From Fen-1273 sp963748405 (GTDB lineage: Bacteria; Bacteroidota; Ignavibacteria; UBA10030; UBA6906), in assembly GCA_963748405.1 (NCBI GenBank), contig CAVVIT010000006.1:372001-436000 (forward strand): a DNA stretch of 64,000 nucleotides, in the 5' to 3' direction. The notes beneath the pieces were generated by a model that ran no database searches, had not been told where the DNA came from, and saw only the letters and a program-made list of their open reading frames with translations. Shown here piece by piece: positions 9,401 through 18,593 of this stretch (its first letter is position 1; every line of letters starts with the position of its first letter). A program made the translations under genes and the position numbers.

Positions 9401-11865
9401 ACGAGGGCGTTCAATTCCGGTCTCTTGCTTGAATCAATGGGTGCCGTGCTTGTTTTCGAGACGCGGAGTGCGACCCCTCCGAGAGGGGCGGGCACGACAT
9501 ACTGAGAGAGAATAGACCCGCTGAGCGCATCGAAGCTCGCCTGTTCCCCCGCGTCGTTCCCGCCGGTAATGAACAGGTATTTCTTGTTCCACTCCGCCGG
9601 AGTGTACGAATCGTACTGGATCACCTTCGACACGACCCCGGCCGCCTGGACGGGATCCTCCACCGGCAGCCGGGCGATGATCATCGAAGGCAGAAAAGTA
9701 TATACCGAGTCGAAACAGACAAACCAGTTGTCGCTGACCGGATTACCGTACGTAGGAATATACGTGACCTTCCTGTCGTTCCCCAGCCAGCCGTGGAAGT
9801 CGGCGTTGGCGCCGCCGAAGAGGAGAACCACGGAAGGAGCTGGACGCGTCCAGTTGCCGTACGCATACCTGAGGAACGACTTGATCGGTTCCGGAGAAAA
9901 GATCCCGAAATTAAACTCATCGTATATGTCCTGGATGTTGACGATCCGCGCCCTGACGTCGTTCGCAGCCTCGCGGTGCGCGGCAATCTGCGCGGCCTGG
10001 GTCATGAAACTGGCGTGTGTGACGATGACATAGTCCGCACCGCGCGGGTTGGTCCTGATGTCAACGAACGTCTTTGCGGTGACAGCGGCGACCGGAGTCC
10101 GGGCATTCACCGCATGGACGACGTATGCCCGTGTCCCGGAGAGGGTATCGGTGAACGTAATGAAGGATCCCGACGAATCATGGCCTACGGTTCCCCCCGT
10201 CAGCTGACGGCTCCCGTCGGTGTCAAAGACTTCGATGGAGTCGCTTGTGAAACCGGTGACGGTGATCCGTGCCGGTCCGGGGACCGGTAGGGGGGGAACC
10301 GTAAATTTCAGCACATTGCCGGTCGCGCGGAGCATCCGTTGATAGACGATTTCGAACCAGTCGAGGTAGAACTGATTCGGGCTTGTCTGCGTATCCTCGG
10401 ATTCGATTGTGAGCGCATTCACGCCGTCCCTGGGCGCGGTGACCTGAAGGGGGAGGGTGAATACCCCCCCCGTCCTCTGAGCTAGAGGAATCTGTCCGAT
10501 CGCAGGACCCGTTTTCAGTGAATCATTGAGCCATAATTTCGCAAGCGACCTCACCGGAGGGGTTGATTGGGTCGTGCCAAAGAGCCGCACCCGCAGGGTG
10601 TCAGGCGATGCGGATCCCGGGTCGACCGCATCGAGCGTGAATTGATGCGTGATGAGGGTCCCGGGGTAATAGAATTCCCAGATCCACGCTTCCCCGGGGA
10701 CCACGTCGCTGTTGATGATCTCTTCCTGTGTCGCCCCCCTGTACAACGCGGTATTCTGCTCGACGTGCACCGTCGTCGGCACGGACATGATTATCGTCGG
10801 GCTCCCGGACGGGGCCTGGAGGGAAGGAACAAACCGGAGGCCGCGGATTCCTCCCCATGTCAGCCAGTAGACGTTTGTATCCGTGAAGTTGTCGTAGTAC
10901 GTCGTGTCTCCGTACTTGCGGACCGCGTAGAATTCAATCGTTGTGTCCGGACGGACAATGATAGGGACCTCTTTTCCCCGCGAGAGGAGACGGAACGTCG
11001 CGGGGTCGACACTATTCAACGCCCCCGCGGCAGAAGCGATCACCCCCGGGGTGAGAGCGTACCAGCCGTCCGCGGAGATGGGTATCCGGCAGTAGGGTCT
11101 GCCGGGATCAAACCAGGTTCGCGTTGAATCTCCTGAGCTGGCGGAAGCAGCGGACACGGGGAGGCGCCATTGCCTGGCTTCTTCGTAGTTCCAGAGCATG
11201 CCACGGAAGACGTCTTCAAACCCCGGATCGCCCGCTTTCCCCGTGCCCTGGGGGACAGAACGACTTGCGGCGCCCGGTGACACCAGGTGAATCCTTATGG
11301 TTGCGCGGACGAGTCTTCGCAGAGACTTTGTCACGGGGTTGTACTGAACCGGAGCGATGCGGATCGTGCAGATCCGCTGTCCCCGGAGCATAAACGGACT
11401 TGCGACGTCCACCTGCTTTTCGGGTACCATGCTGTTCCGTGCATACGCACCCGCGTCTTTCTGGAAGACCGGCCGTTCGTTCTTACCGGCTTCATCGGTG
11501 TAGACGGGAACAGGGGCGACCATCTGGTCCTGATCGGTTTCAAAAGCGGGGTCAACCAGTTCGGCCGCCACCGTCGTCCCCGGGGGAACCCCGAGGCTGA
11601 TGACTTCCACGGGGAGCGCAGGGGCGCCGCCGGAGGCTGTTCCGGCGCTTGTCCCTCCGCTGAACAGAATGTGCGGCACGCCGTCGATCGTCACGCGCGT
11701 CGACGGAACAGGTTTCCCGCTGTATGCTACCGTCCATCCGTCCGGGGTTCGTGAGCCCTGTGCGAAGGGGGAGAACGTACTCCGGTTCCCCGCAGCCGGA
11801 GAGATTATCCAGGTTGCAAGAAGAGGAGGTACGAACAACGCGAGTCGCCGCCAGGGCCATGTCAT
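6442..11865 (-). CDS. C25 (gingipain/PorU-like) cysteine peptidase with CARDB repeats and T9SS-like C-terminal domain
   Basis: A protein of 1807 residues with a signal-like N-terminus. A propeptide-like region (about 45-250) precedes the C25 peptidase domain (about 611-933: DYVIVTHASF, VVLLFGGANADFHGW, MIIARLPVED). The catalytic pair is visible as His834 in FLGHSAGN and Cys865 in SVSCNVSSF. CARDB-like adhesin domains follow at about 965-1080 and 1477-1590. The end (1707-1807) is a FlgD/T9SS-type domain with MFNYPDPFKADTWFTL and ANGYYLYQIQI. In Porphyromonas, PorU is a C25 family sortase that cuts cargo tails and joins them to A-LPS; this gene is longer, so orthology to PorU is uncertain. The start overlaps the WecG-like gene stop by 4 bases, making it the last gene of the glycan operon. 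Confidence 0.85.
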   Translation of the reverse strand: MTWPWRRLALFVPPLLATWIISPAAGNRSTFSPFAQGSRTPDGWTVAYSGKPVPSTRVTIDGVPHILFSGGTSAGTASGGAPALPVEVISLGVPPGTTVAAELVDPAFETDQDQMVAPVPVYTDEAGKNERPVFQKDAGAYARNSMVPEKQVDVASPFMLRGQRICTIRIAPVQYNPVTKSLRRLVRATIRIHLVSPGAASRSVPQGTGKAGDPGFEDVFRGMLWNYEEARQWRLPVSAASASSGDSTRTWFDPGRPYCRIPISADGWYALTPGVIASAAGALNSVDPATFRLLSRGKEVPIIVRPDTTIEFYAVRKYGDTTYYDNFTDTNVYWLTWGGIRGLRFVPSLQAPSGSPTIIMSVPTTVHVEQNTALYRGATQEEIINSDVVPGEAWIWEFYYPGTLITHQFTLDAVDPGSASPDTLRVRLFGTTQSTPPVRSLAKLWLNDSLKTGPAIGQIPLAQRTGGVFTLPLQVTAPRDGVNALTIESEDTQTSPNQFYLDWFEIVYQRMLRATGNVLKFTVPPLPVPGPARITVTGFTSDSIEVFDTDGSRQLTGGTVGHDSSGSFITFTDTLSGTRAYVVHAVNARTPVAAVTAKTFVDIRTNPRGADYVIVTHASFMTQAAQIAAHREAANDVRARIVNIQDIYDEFNFGIFSPEPIKSFLRYAYGNWTRPAPSVVLLFGGANADFHGWLGNDRKVTYIPTYGNPVSDNWFVCFDSVYTFLPSMIIARLPVEDPVQAAGVVSKVIQYDSYTPAEWNKKYLFITGGNDAGEQASFDALSGSILSQYVVPAPLGGVALRVSKTSTAPIDSSKRPELNALVTEGVGFINFLGHSAGNIWSLDIGDPSAMGNTNGMLPFVASVSCNVSSFADQTVENLSEQFVLADNRGAIAMWGSVSLGYAYPGVTLTGDFLSALIGDSVRALGALTTTARYRLWQSSGSDYVTVAMVNLTPLLGDPLTRIAIPTLPDLALGPGDVAVTPAQTTVNDSTARVSVIIHNYGLVPSDSVGITLSDFFNGLSTPLLNNVSLGPTFFRDSVSVPWRGTKQAGLHTLRATLDPGGNIQEVSKANNSASIDQYVFGNQIYQIRPIENMVVSPGPQVLRVTDPIGVDSVVLQIEFEIDTTASFSSPFDAASGPLPEGPVAVEWTTPSIPDGRICYWRVRTYNAGVTGPWEVFTFSTSVSAPVLPVARWREDSPGLFGSGTFLQTAATDSGVITGKLIPIDLFVRSVGARANQTTSFYSALSADGLSTTGYPWVSGNGFLCAVVNDVTGVPAIRAFDTPSSSSQADSMVKFLSTALAGNFVCVCAITDGYTNDSPALRLALKNLGSTLIDSVRPGDAWSLISRAGGGTTLPLEHWSPSATTADSIHTRTYVPYATGTFTGPLLPMPQRLSIFRWTPAISRGTSDAKVALLGIRSGGTTDTLRVLPADSTSVDLSALNSAVADPSYTGFRSTALLSTSDLRVIPVLRQWSEDFEPPADLAVSARTLSAPKAAAGGNSVTASIYNIGYRKSDSARVVLSAVQSDKSLRPIAYATVDSILPGAFRSVQIPFSAGGLGAQALLQIRVSPAGNAKDLIQDNNVASISVAVSGSEPLSARMHVYADGVQLMDGDYVATRPKILVHLFDLAGVGSIPPAVDVFVDNAPVGGSSPLAARGAAAVVRGADDPSFYPVLSNGSHDIRIRVSQVNVSGSVDSVTQRLTVNVTDQYKILQMFNYPDPFKADTWFTLVITGNTPPEDLTIRIYTVAGRKIREIKPSPGSLQVGFNRVYWDGRDAQGDEVANGYYLYQIQITGGGKTLTATGKLARVR

Positions 11866-12614
11866 CGCATTTGCCCGTCACGTAGATACTGCCGCAGCAC
11901 TCTGAACATGAAGAGGATGTTCCCCGGGATATACCGCCTCCAGAGTCTCTGCGGTTCCTGGATGAGCCGGTACAGCCATTCCATGCCGTGATCTGCCATC
12001 CACCCGGGGGCGGGTCTCTTCATCCCGGCGATGTAATCGATCATAGATCCTGACGGCAGGATGACGTTTGCCGAAATCCGTTCCAGGTTCTCGGCTATCC
12101 ATTGCTCCTGCAGGGGCATGCCAAACCCGACGAACAGCAGGTGGGGACGGGTGCTGCGGATCTTCTCCAGAACCGTCTCATTCTCTTCCCCCCTTTTCAC
12201 AAAAAAGCCGTGATGATATCCTGCAATAGGCAACGACGGATGCTTCTTCCGGATCACATGGACCGCCTGTTCAACGATCTCCTGTGTACTTCCGAGAAAA
12301 AAAACGGAGTAACCTCTGCGTTCGCATAGTGCGCAGAGATCCCATATCCAGTATGTGAGGACCACCCTCGGGGGGAGGACCGCACCCAGTATGCGGGCTC
12401 CCACCCTGACCCCCTCACCGTCACAGTAGACCATCGATGCGCTCCGGAGAAAATTCGAGAACTCCGGATCGTCGTGAGCAAGGTTCACCGCATGGATATT
12501 TGCATACGCATACACTTCCCGTCTGCCGGCTTCCGCGCAACCGGCGATAGCTGCATCGAGATGCTCCCTGTCGACGATGTCGACGCCCACGCCCGCCACG
12601 AAGATCTTAGCCAT
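11862..12614 (-). CDS. WecG/TagA/CpsF-family glycosyltransferase (GT26)
   Basis: GT26 enzymes add an N-acetylmannosaminuronate or similar sugar to an undecaprenyl-linked GlcNAc carrier at the inner face of the membrane. About 250 residues from the ATG at 12614 (MAKIFVAGVGVD); an upstream in-frame ATG at 12653 lies deep inside the preceding gene and is less likely. Family strings are AYANIHAVNLAHDD, YCDGEGVRVG, VFFLGST, LLFVGFGMPLQEQWI and the basic, amphipathic C-terminus (RLIQEPQRLWRRY) that binds the membrane. It overlaps the GT9 gene by 8 bases and the C25 gene by 4. Confidence 0.88.
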   Translation of the reverse strand: MAKIFVAGVGVDIVDREHLDAAIAGCAEAGRREVYAYANIHAVNLAHDDPEFSNFLRSASMVYCDGEGVRVGARILGAVLPPRVVLTYWIWDLCALCERRGYSVFFLGSTQEIVEQAVHVIRKKHPSLPIAGYHHGFFVKRGEENETVLEKIRSTRPHLLFVGFGMPLQEQWIAENLERISANVILPSGSMIDYIAGMKRPAPGWMADHGMEWLYRLIQEPQRLWRRYIPGNILFMFRVLRQYLRDGQMR

Positions 12615-13764
12615 GGGCTGCCGAGCGTTCAGGCAGGTGGTCATCCACAGCACATGCGGCGGCGGCGAACACTTCTTCCGGGGTGATAAGTTCGATGCAG
12701 GGACTATCAGGACAAATGCAGGTGATCTGGGCGCAGGGGGAACAGGATACCCGCTTATACAGGCTTACCCCGATACCAGATCGTGGCGCGGTCAGACCAG
12801 GGGTGGACGGGCCGAAGAGGCCGATATGCGGGGTATCCAGACAGGCGGCCAGATGCAGCGGGCCGGAATCGTTTCCCACAAAAAGCCTTGCCCCTTTGAT
12901 GAGGACCGCGGATTCCAGCAGATCGGCGGAGCAAAACACCCTGGGGGAGCCGTCCTTTCCGCCTGAGCCGGCTGAAGACTCCCATTGAGCACGCTCTCCG
13001 GGAGCAAAGAGGAAGAGCGCTTCAAGTCCCATCCGTGACGAAAGCAAGCCCGCCAGTTCAATGTACTTTGCGGTGCTCCAGCTTCTATACGTCCAGCCCG
13101 AAAACGGGTGGATGACAACGTACTTTCCCGGCGGGAGGACACCCTGCGATTCAAGTCGCCGGCGTATGACGGCCAGGAGCTCCGGCCGGATTTCGAGCGG
13201 CGGGAGATCAACGTCGTCACGGACGCCCAGGGACTGGCACACCCTCATTCCCCGTTCTTCAATATTGCATTCGGGCGCATTTGAAACGGAACCCTGGAGT
13301 GAGAATCCTCTGGTTTCCACGTGTGCCGGCATTTGATAATGTACCAGGGATCGGACCGGGCGAAGATATCCGGCTTTCAGGGGGGCTCCGGAGGTCAGCG
13401 TGACAAGGACGTTGCGCTTTGCCGGACTCATGCTGCATGCCAGGCCCACGTGCAACGCCCGCGCCATCCGGACCGCCCGCAGGAGACCCGAAGGCGTTGC
13501 GGAAGCAGGGATCCCGTGCACCATCGCATCGAGCGTAAGCCCCCGGATGAGCGACGTGTAGCGCTCGTCGATAAAGAAATGTGCTCTCACTGAAGGGGAC
13601 AGGGAGAAGAGGCGGCGGGCCGCAGGCAGGACAGACAGGACGTCTCCCAGGCGGGTCAGTTCGACGACGAGAAGCGCATCGATGTCATCCGCGAGCTTCG
13701 TCGATTCGCGTCGACGATGCACCAGCGCTCTCTGGAAATTCACCCTCTTCGATGCCGGTTTCAT
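12607..13764 (-). CDS. Glycosyltransferase family 9 (heptosyltransferase-like)
   Basis: A protein of 385 residues with the two-domain GT-B layout of ADP-heptose:LPS heptosyltransferases. The N-terminal domain has VVELTRLGDVLSVLPAARRL. The nucleotide-sugar site in the C-terminal half reads VGNDSGPLHLAACLDTPHIG followed by LFGPS, the GT9 hallmark. A cysteine-rich stretch near the end (CSPCAQITCICPDSPC) matches the common SPC...C segment of the family. It lies in the glycan operon between a GT4 gene (31-base gap) and the WecG-like gene (8-base overlap), so it probably adds a heptose or similar sugar to LPS core or the surface glycan. Confidence 0.88.
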   Translation of the reverse strand: MKPASKRVNFQRALVHRRRESTKLADDIDALLVVELTRLGDVLSVLPAARRLFSLSPSVRAHFFIDERYTSLIRGLTLDAMVHGIPASATPSGLLRAVRMARALHVGLACSMSPAKRNVLVTLTSGAPLKAGYLRPVRSLVHYQMPAHVETRGFSLQGSVSNAPECNIEERGMRVCQSLGVRDDVDLPPLEIRPELLAVIRRRLESQGVLPPGKYVVIHPFSGWTYRSWSTAKYIELAGLLSSRMGLEALFLFAPGERAQWESSAGSGGKDGSPRVFCSADLLESAVLIKGARLFVGNDSGPLHLAACLDTPHIGLFGPSTPGLTAPRSGIGVSLYKRVSCSPCAQITCICPDSPCIELITPEEVFAAAACAVDDHLPERSAAHG

Positions 13765-13795
13765 CGAGTCAACTTACACATTCCACCCCATAAGG

Positions 13796-14938
13796 TCAAT
13801 CCATCGCGGCAAGGCGACGGTAGACGGCGCCAACCTGCGCACCCGGATTCTGCGAGGAGATCCACTGCGCCCTCCGGACCCCGGATTCCCCCAGCGCCGT
13901 CCGCCGGTCCTCATCGTGGACCAGGTCGACAATGGCCTGAGTCAGTGCGTCCGGGTCTGAAGGATCGACGAGTTCTGCCCCGCCCACGGCGACTTCCCTG
14001 AGCGAGGAAGATTTCGACGTAATGACCGGAGTCCCCGAGGCCATCGCCTCGACCACCGGGTAGCCAAACCCTTCGTAATGGGACGGGTACACAAACAGAT
14101 GCGCCAGCCGGTAGAGACAGGCAAGATCCCCGTCTGCGACGTATTTCAGGTAACGAATCCGTTCCCGAAGTGGCGAAGCCTCGATCGCCCGGAACACATC
14201 GTGGTAGTACCAGCCGGGCTTACCTGCTATGACGAGCCAGAGAGCTCCCGGAAGCGCGCGGTCGGCATGCTCAAATGCCCGCACGAGCGAGACAATATTC
14301 TTCCGGGGTTCAATGGTTCCCGCAAAGAAGAGGAATTTCCCGGGGAGGTGCAGGCGGTCCCTGACGGCCCCATCGCGCTCTCTGTCCCCCTCTCCGGTTG
14401 GATGAAAAATCGTGCTGAGAGGCGGATAGATAACGTGGACAACTCCGGCGCGCGCCGGAAACAACGCGAGAAAATCAGCCCGCGTCTGCTGTGACGGAAC
14501 GATGATTGCATCGGCGTTCGCGATCGATCGTTCGAGATGCTTGTCGCGGCGCATGACGCGGCGATCGAAGTACTCGGGAACAATCCTCTGACAGAGATCG
14601 TGTACCGTCGATACTGCCCGGATGCCGCCGAGTGCCGGCAGAAAAGGGTCACAGCTTTGAAACACGTCAATCGGTCCGGTCAGCAATCGCAGTGGCAGGA
14701 TCCGGAGATGATCCCACATGAACCTCTTCAGATTCCCCGGGACCTTGCTTACACGAATGGTGACTCTTCCGCCTGCGAGCGAGTCCAGCACTCCGCGATC
14801 GAGCGACGAGGACCAGCCGTGGAGCACGAATTCGTCGACTGGATTCGAAGCAAGGAGAGCCCGGAGAAGTTCGATCGAAAACCGGCCGACCCCCGCTCTG
14901 CGCCTCTGTATGTAGCTGACGTCGAATCCTATTCGCAT
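13796..14938 (-). CDS. Glycosyltransferase family 4
   Basis: The start is taken at the ATG at 14938 (MRIGFDVSYIQ), giving about 380 residues; the frame is open 47 codons further upstream but that part lies inside the neighbouring gene and has no family character. The N-terminal domain has the GAGVGRFSIEL-type loop (seen as RAGVGRFSIELL), and HDLCQRIVPEYF follows. The C-terminal donor-binding half shows FFAGTIEPRKNI and the EX7E motif in HYEGFGYPVVEAMASGTPVI. It transfers a sugar from a nucleotide donor, with retention of configuration, during glycan assembly in the cytoplasm. It overlaps the next upstream GT4 gene by 10 bases. Confidence 0.88.
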   Translation of the reverse strand: MRIGFDVSYIQRRRAGVGRFSIELLRALLASNPVDEFVLHGWSSSLDRGVLDSLAGGRVTIRVSKVPGNLKRFMWDHLRILPLRLLTGPIDVFQSCDPFLPALGGIRAVSTVHDLCQRIVPEYFDRRVMRRDKHLERSIANADAIIVPSQQTRADFLALFPARAGVVHVIYPPLSTIFHPTGEGDRERDGAVRDRLHLPGKFLFFAGTIEPRKNIVSLVRAFEHADRALPGALWLVIAGKPGWYYHDVFRAIEASPLRERIRYLKYVADGDLACLYRLAHLFVYPSHYEGFGYPVVEAMASGTPVITSKSSSLREVAVGGAELVDPSDPDALTQAIVDLVHDEDRRTALGESGVRRAQWISSQNPGAQVGAVYRRLAAMD

Positions 14939-16137
14939 CCGGTCACACTGTCGTATAATGTCATGATGAGCTGCGTGTGATTCGACGCGGAATAGCGAAC
15001 ACTGCGTTCCTTCGCCGCAACACCGGCTCTGCGGACCCGTTCCCGATCTCGGCGAAGCTCCCCTATCAAGGATGCCCATCGTTCCGGTGAAGCAGGAAGC
15101 AGCCAGCCCGATTCTCCGTCTGCGATCAATTCATCAAACGCAGGAAGTTCCGCGGCAATAACGGGTTTCCACTGGACGTTTGCTTCGATGACCGACCGTC
15201 CGAACGGCTCGGGAATCAGGTTCGGACAGACAACAATCGAAGAACACGCGATCGCTATTGACGCATCGACGTATCCGGTGAACGCCGCTCTCCCGGCAGC
15301 GACATGGGACGCCCACCGGGACATAATCTTCTCCCTTTCTCCCATCCCTCCGTGAGCACGACGGTACAGTGACCGGAACAACCGGTGCAGTGTGCCCGCG
15401 GGCGGGTCGACATTCCGCCCCGCAAGGAGGAACTTAATACCACTTTCCCCGCTCAAGAGGTCCGCCACATCCGCGAGAAACAGGAATCCTTTCGACGGGG
15501 TGACGGAATTCGCGAGAAGCAACACCACGAAATCGGCCGGTTCAATACGCCAGCGTCGGCTGAAGGACTCGAGTCGCTCCGCGGCGACCACAGGATCCGC
15601 CACCCCGTTGGGGATGACGACAAGCTTCGGCGTGCAGGCGACAAGTCGGTCCGCAACCGCACGGGAGGTCGCTACCACGCGCGTGGAACAGGCCGCATAC
15701 ACCCTGTCCTGGAGCTTTCCGAGTGCGTTCCTGGTGACAAGCTCCCTGATATGCCAGACAACGGGGATGTTCATTATCTTTGCTGCGACGCCGAATGCAA
15801 CCGCCTGCCCGACATTCACGTGAACGATGGCGGGCCTGAGACGCTTGAGGAGCCTTCGGGTGCGAAGAAGATCAACGGGGAAGTGAAGAATGAACCGCGC
15901 AAACTGGTACCACCACCTGACGTTCAGGCCCGCAGGAAAAAAATCGAAATTGTCGAGCCCGGCAAGCTTCAGTTCATGAATCTCTCCCGTCCAGTCTCCG
16001 CAGCTCCCCCTGTCTCCCAGAACCACGACAGGTGTGTATCGGGCCCGGTCCAGCCCGCCGAGGAGGGTGCGAAGACTGACATTCGACCCACCGGCGCGCC
16101 CGCTCATCTCTGCGTACACGATACGCTCAGCACTCAT
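14929..16137 (-). CDS. Glycosyltransferase family 4
   Basis: A protein of 402 residues. The N-terminus has the AGGSNVSLRTLL loop of GT4 enzymes, then RPAIVHVNVGQAVAFG and VVWHIREL. The C-terminal half has VVIPNGV, a SVTPSKGF motif and the EX7E signature in IPEPFGRSVIEANV. It is one of three GT4 enzymes in this operon, overlapping the flippase gene by 4 bases (ATGA type) and the next GT4 gene by 10. Donor and acceptor cannot be told from sequence alone. Confidence 0.87.
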   Translation of the reverse strand: MSAERIVYAEMSGRAGGSNVSLRTLLGGLDRARYTPVVVLGDRGSCGDWTGEIHELKLAGLDNFDFFPAGLNVRWWYQFARFILHFPVDLLRTRRLLKRLRPAIVHVNVGQAVAFGVAAKIMNIPVVWHIRELVTRNALGKLQDRVYAACSTRVVATSRAVADRLVACTPKLVVIPNGVADPVVAAERLESFSRRWRIEPADFVVLLLANSVTPSKGFLFLADVADLLSGESGIKFLLAGRNVDPPAGTLHRLFRSLYRRAHGGMGEREKIMSRWASHVAAGRAAFTGYVDASIAIACSSIVVCPNLIPEPFGRSVIEANVQWKPVIAAELPAFDELIADGESGWLLPASPERWASLIGELRRDRERVRRAGVAAKERSVRYSASNHTQLIMTLYDSVTGCE

Positions 16138-17591
16138 GCGCCGCCCTCCGAAGCCTGCCGGAGGAGCATCACCGCCTCGCGAACTGTACTGCCCATGAAT
16201 CTGCGTATGAGCACCAGCGGTAGCGCCGTCAGGAGAATGGCCGTGTAGATCAGAACTGCCGGATCCGGAAGCACGAAAACCATGCCTTGAATCCAGCGCA
16301 CGAGCATCGTGGCGACGGCGCTTAGCACTGAGATGATCAGTATGGGCTGGAGGGATCGGACGATGGTTGAAAATGATCCGCCGACGAGTGAGTACGGGAC
16401 GGCCAGACCCGGGTAGAACAAGAGAAGATTTGCGAAGGCGTACGCGAGAGCGACTTCACGGATGCCCCATTGAACACTCCATCCGATGGACGCCGTGATG
16501 ACGAGCGTGGCGATGATTCCCCAGCGGAACATCACATCGGTTCTCCCCTTTGCGATGTAGAGGCTTCCCGCATTCGTCCCCAGGGACTGGGCCATCCCGA
16601 CGAACGCCAGAATCCGGACGAGGGGGACAGCCGGACTCCATGAAACCCCGAAGATCACGGTAATGAATTCCGGAGCCGCGACTGCGATTCCGCACATCAC
16701 GGGGAAGGAGACGAGCGCGACATAACGGATCAGCCGGATGAATGCATCGCGGAGTTTCTGATCATCATGCTGCCTCTGTGAAAAGGCGGGCACGACCGCC
16801 CGTCCCAGCACGGCGGAGATATTTTGAAGCGGAAAGAGCATGAGCCTGTACGCAAGAGTATAATAGCCAAGCTGTTCGGGTCCAAGAAACTTCCCGATGA
16901 GGAGGTAATCGACATTCCGCGCCACGTAGTTCACGACGTTGAACCCCGCCAGACGCGATCCGAACCTGATGAGACCCGGGCGGGCGAAACCCTTGAACCG
17001 CAGGGATGGCCGCCACGGACAGACGCTCCAGAACACTATCATTGAGCAGCACGCCATTCCGACTGATTGAATGACCAGGCTGAACACACCCATCCCGGAA
17101 ACGGCCGCCCCCACGCCCAGCCCCCCCCCGCAAAGAGCCGACAGCACCTCCGCAAACGCGATCCTCCGGAAATCCAGATTCCGGGTGAGCTTTGCCAGAT
17201 GGACGACGGAAAGCGATGGTGGTATGAGCGCGATCGCGAGCCAGCCGAGCATGCGCTGCAGCGCAGGCAGTCTGTAGAATGACCCTACGAGCGGCGCAAT
17301 GGCAAGGACCGCAAGAAACGATGCACCTCCCAGAGCAGCACTCAACCAGAACGCAGCGGTGAATTCGTCCGGGGACGGATCCTCGGCCTGGACAAGCGCG
17401 GTACCCATACCGAGATCGCTCACGCCGATGAAGATTCCGGTGAAGACCGCACACATCGCGAGCTTACCGAAGTCCTCGGGGGGGAGAAGACGGGCAAGGA
17501 CAATCGTCGTCGACAGGTTTACGGCCTGTTTTCCCCATTGAGAGGCCCCGGACCAGAGGGCTCCCTTCGCCGTGCGAGCAGCCAGGCTCAT
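16134..17591 (-). CDS. Oligosaccharide flippase (Wzx/MOP superfamily, polysaccharide synthase type)
   Basis: A protein of 485 residues, almost entirely hydrophobic, with about 14 predicted membrane segments. The N-terminus (SGASQWGKQAVNLSTTIVLA, RLLPPEDFGKLAM) and the central YLLIGKFLGPEQLGYYTLAY are typical of the MOP exporter family that moves undecaprenyl-linked oligosaccharides to the periplasmic face. No Wzy polymerase or chain-length regulator is found in the operon, so the product may be a short oligosaccharide or is polymerised by proteins encoded elsewhere. It lies between the FkbM gene (51-base gap) and a GT4 gene (4-base overlap). Confidence 0.88.
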   Translation of the reverse strand: MSLAARTAKGALWSGASQWGKQAVNLSTTIVLARLLPPEDFGKLAMCAVFTGIFIGVSDLGMGTALVQAEDPSPDEFTAAFWLSAALGGASFLAVLAIAPLVGSFYRLPALQRMLGWLAIALIPPSLSVVHLAKLTRNLDFRRIAFAEVLSALCGGGLGVGAAVSGMGVFSLVIQSVGMACCSMIVFWSVCPWRPSLRFKGFARPGLIRFGSRLAGFNVVNYVARNVDYLLIGKFLGPEQLGYYTLAYRLMLFPLQNISAVLGRAVVPAFSQRQHDDQKLRDAFIRLIRYVALVSFPVMCGIAVAAPEFITVIFGVSWSPAVPLVRILAFVGMAQSLGTNAGSLYIAKGRTDVMFRWGIIATLVITASIGWSVQWGIREVALAYAFANLLLFYPGLAVPYSLVGGSFSTIVRSLQPILIISVLSAVATMLVRWIQGMVFVLPDPAVLIYTAILLTALPLVLIRRFMGSTVREAVMLLRQASEGGA

Positions 17592-17642
17592 CGTTCACTC
17601 CGATCCGTTATCGTCGGGGGAGGTATGTGAACGCTGAGCGGC

Positions 17643-18593
17643 TCAGGCATGAGCAAAGAGAGTGCGTGGAAGTCCTGCGATGTGTGCAGGGAGGAAGCAA
17701 AACAGATTGTCGTGGCGGGGGACTGCCGCTTCCGACCGCACCTGTACGAGCGGGGAAGGCGAGCTCTTCCCCTTTTTGAGCCTGAATATCCTGTAGTCAT
17801 TCATCGAGACCAGCAGTGCAAAGATGTCCGTTGTGCTCCCCCCATGCAATGGGTGGAGCGAGCTGCATTCAATGATGACGATCGGGGCGTGCTTTCCCGA
17901 GAGGAGACCGACGCCCCCCTTCAGGACCTCCAGTTCCCACCCTTCAACGTCGATCTTCAGAAGGCGGACCTCCCCGATATCGTGTGCGGCGTGGAATCCA
18001 TCAAGTGTATCGACTGCGACCACTGCGCTCTTTCCGCCTTCTTCCGCGCCGCCGGCAAGCGTCGCGCTCCCCCGACCTACGGCCTTCCGGGTGTGAATCA
18101 GGGATGTGCCGTTCGAAGACCCGAGAGCCGCCTTCACCGGGATTACGGTCGTAGCGCCGTTGAGACGCACGTGATTCGCAAGGATTGCGAACGTCTCAGG
18201 CTCCGGTTCGACGGCATACACTCTTCCTTCCGGCTTCACCTTCAACGACGCCGCGAGTGACATCAGGCCGATGTTCGCTCCAACGTCTATGACGGTGTCC
18301 CCCGGGCGCAGGACCTGCCCGATGATATCCAGCGTCCCCGCCTCGTACACCCCGTCGAAGTACAATTCACGTTCGATACTGCCGCCTTTTATCGGATCGA
18401 CGACGAGGTCAACCCCGAATTGTGTGTGTATGTACGCAGGTCCGTTCGGTTTCGGCAAAAGGAACCTGCGGATTCCCCATCGGACCAGCCCTCTCCCCCT
18501 CACGGGAAACCTCGCCAGGAGTATGCCGAGCCGGTGAGCCAGCGGAAACGACTCAGGCATCGTGCCGGACGGTGGCGGCTTCGGGTCGCTCAT
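17643..18593 (-). CDS. FkbM-family SAM-dependent methyltransferase
   Basis: A protein of 316 residues. The Rossmann SAM site reads GDTVIDVGANIGLMSLAA, followed by VYAVEPEPETFAIL. The FkbM signature is LLKIDVEGWELEVLKGG. Members O-methylate sugars or other small groups, and in glycan loci they usually methylate a sugar hydroxyl, often at a chain end. It overlaps the upstream GT4 gene by 4 bases (18590-18593), so it is translationally coupled to it. Confidence 0.88.
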   Translation of the reverse strand: MSDPKPPPSGTMPESFPLAHRLGILLARFPVRGRGLVRWGIRRFLLPKPNGPAYIHTQFGVDLVVDPIKGGSIERELYFDGVYEAGTLDIIGQVLRPGDTVIDVGANIGLMSLAASLKVKPEGRVYAVEPEPETFAILANHVRLNGATTVIPVKAALGSSNGTSLIHTRKAVGRGSATLAGGAEEGGKSAVVAVDTLDGFHAAHDIGEVRLLKIDVEGWELEVLKGGVGLLSGKHAPIVIIECSSLHPLHGGSTTDIFALLVSMNDYRIFRLKKGKSSPSPLVQVRSEAAVPRHDNLFCFLPAHIAGLPRTLFAHA

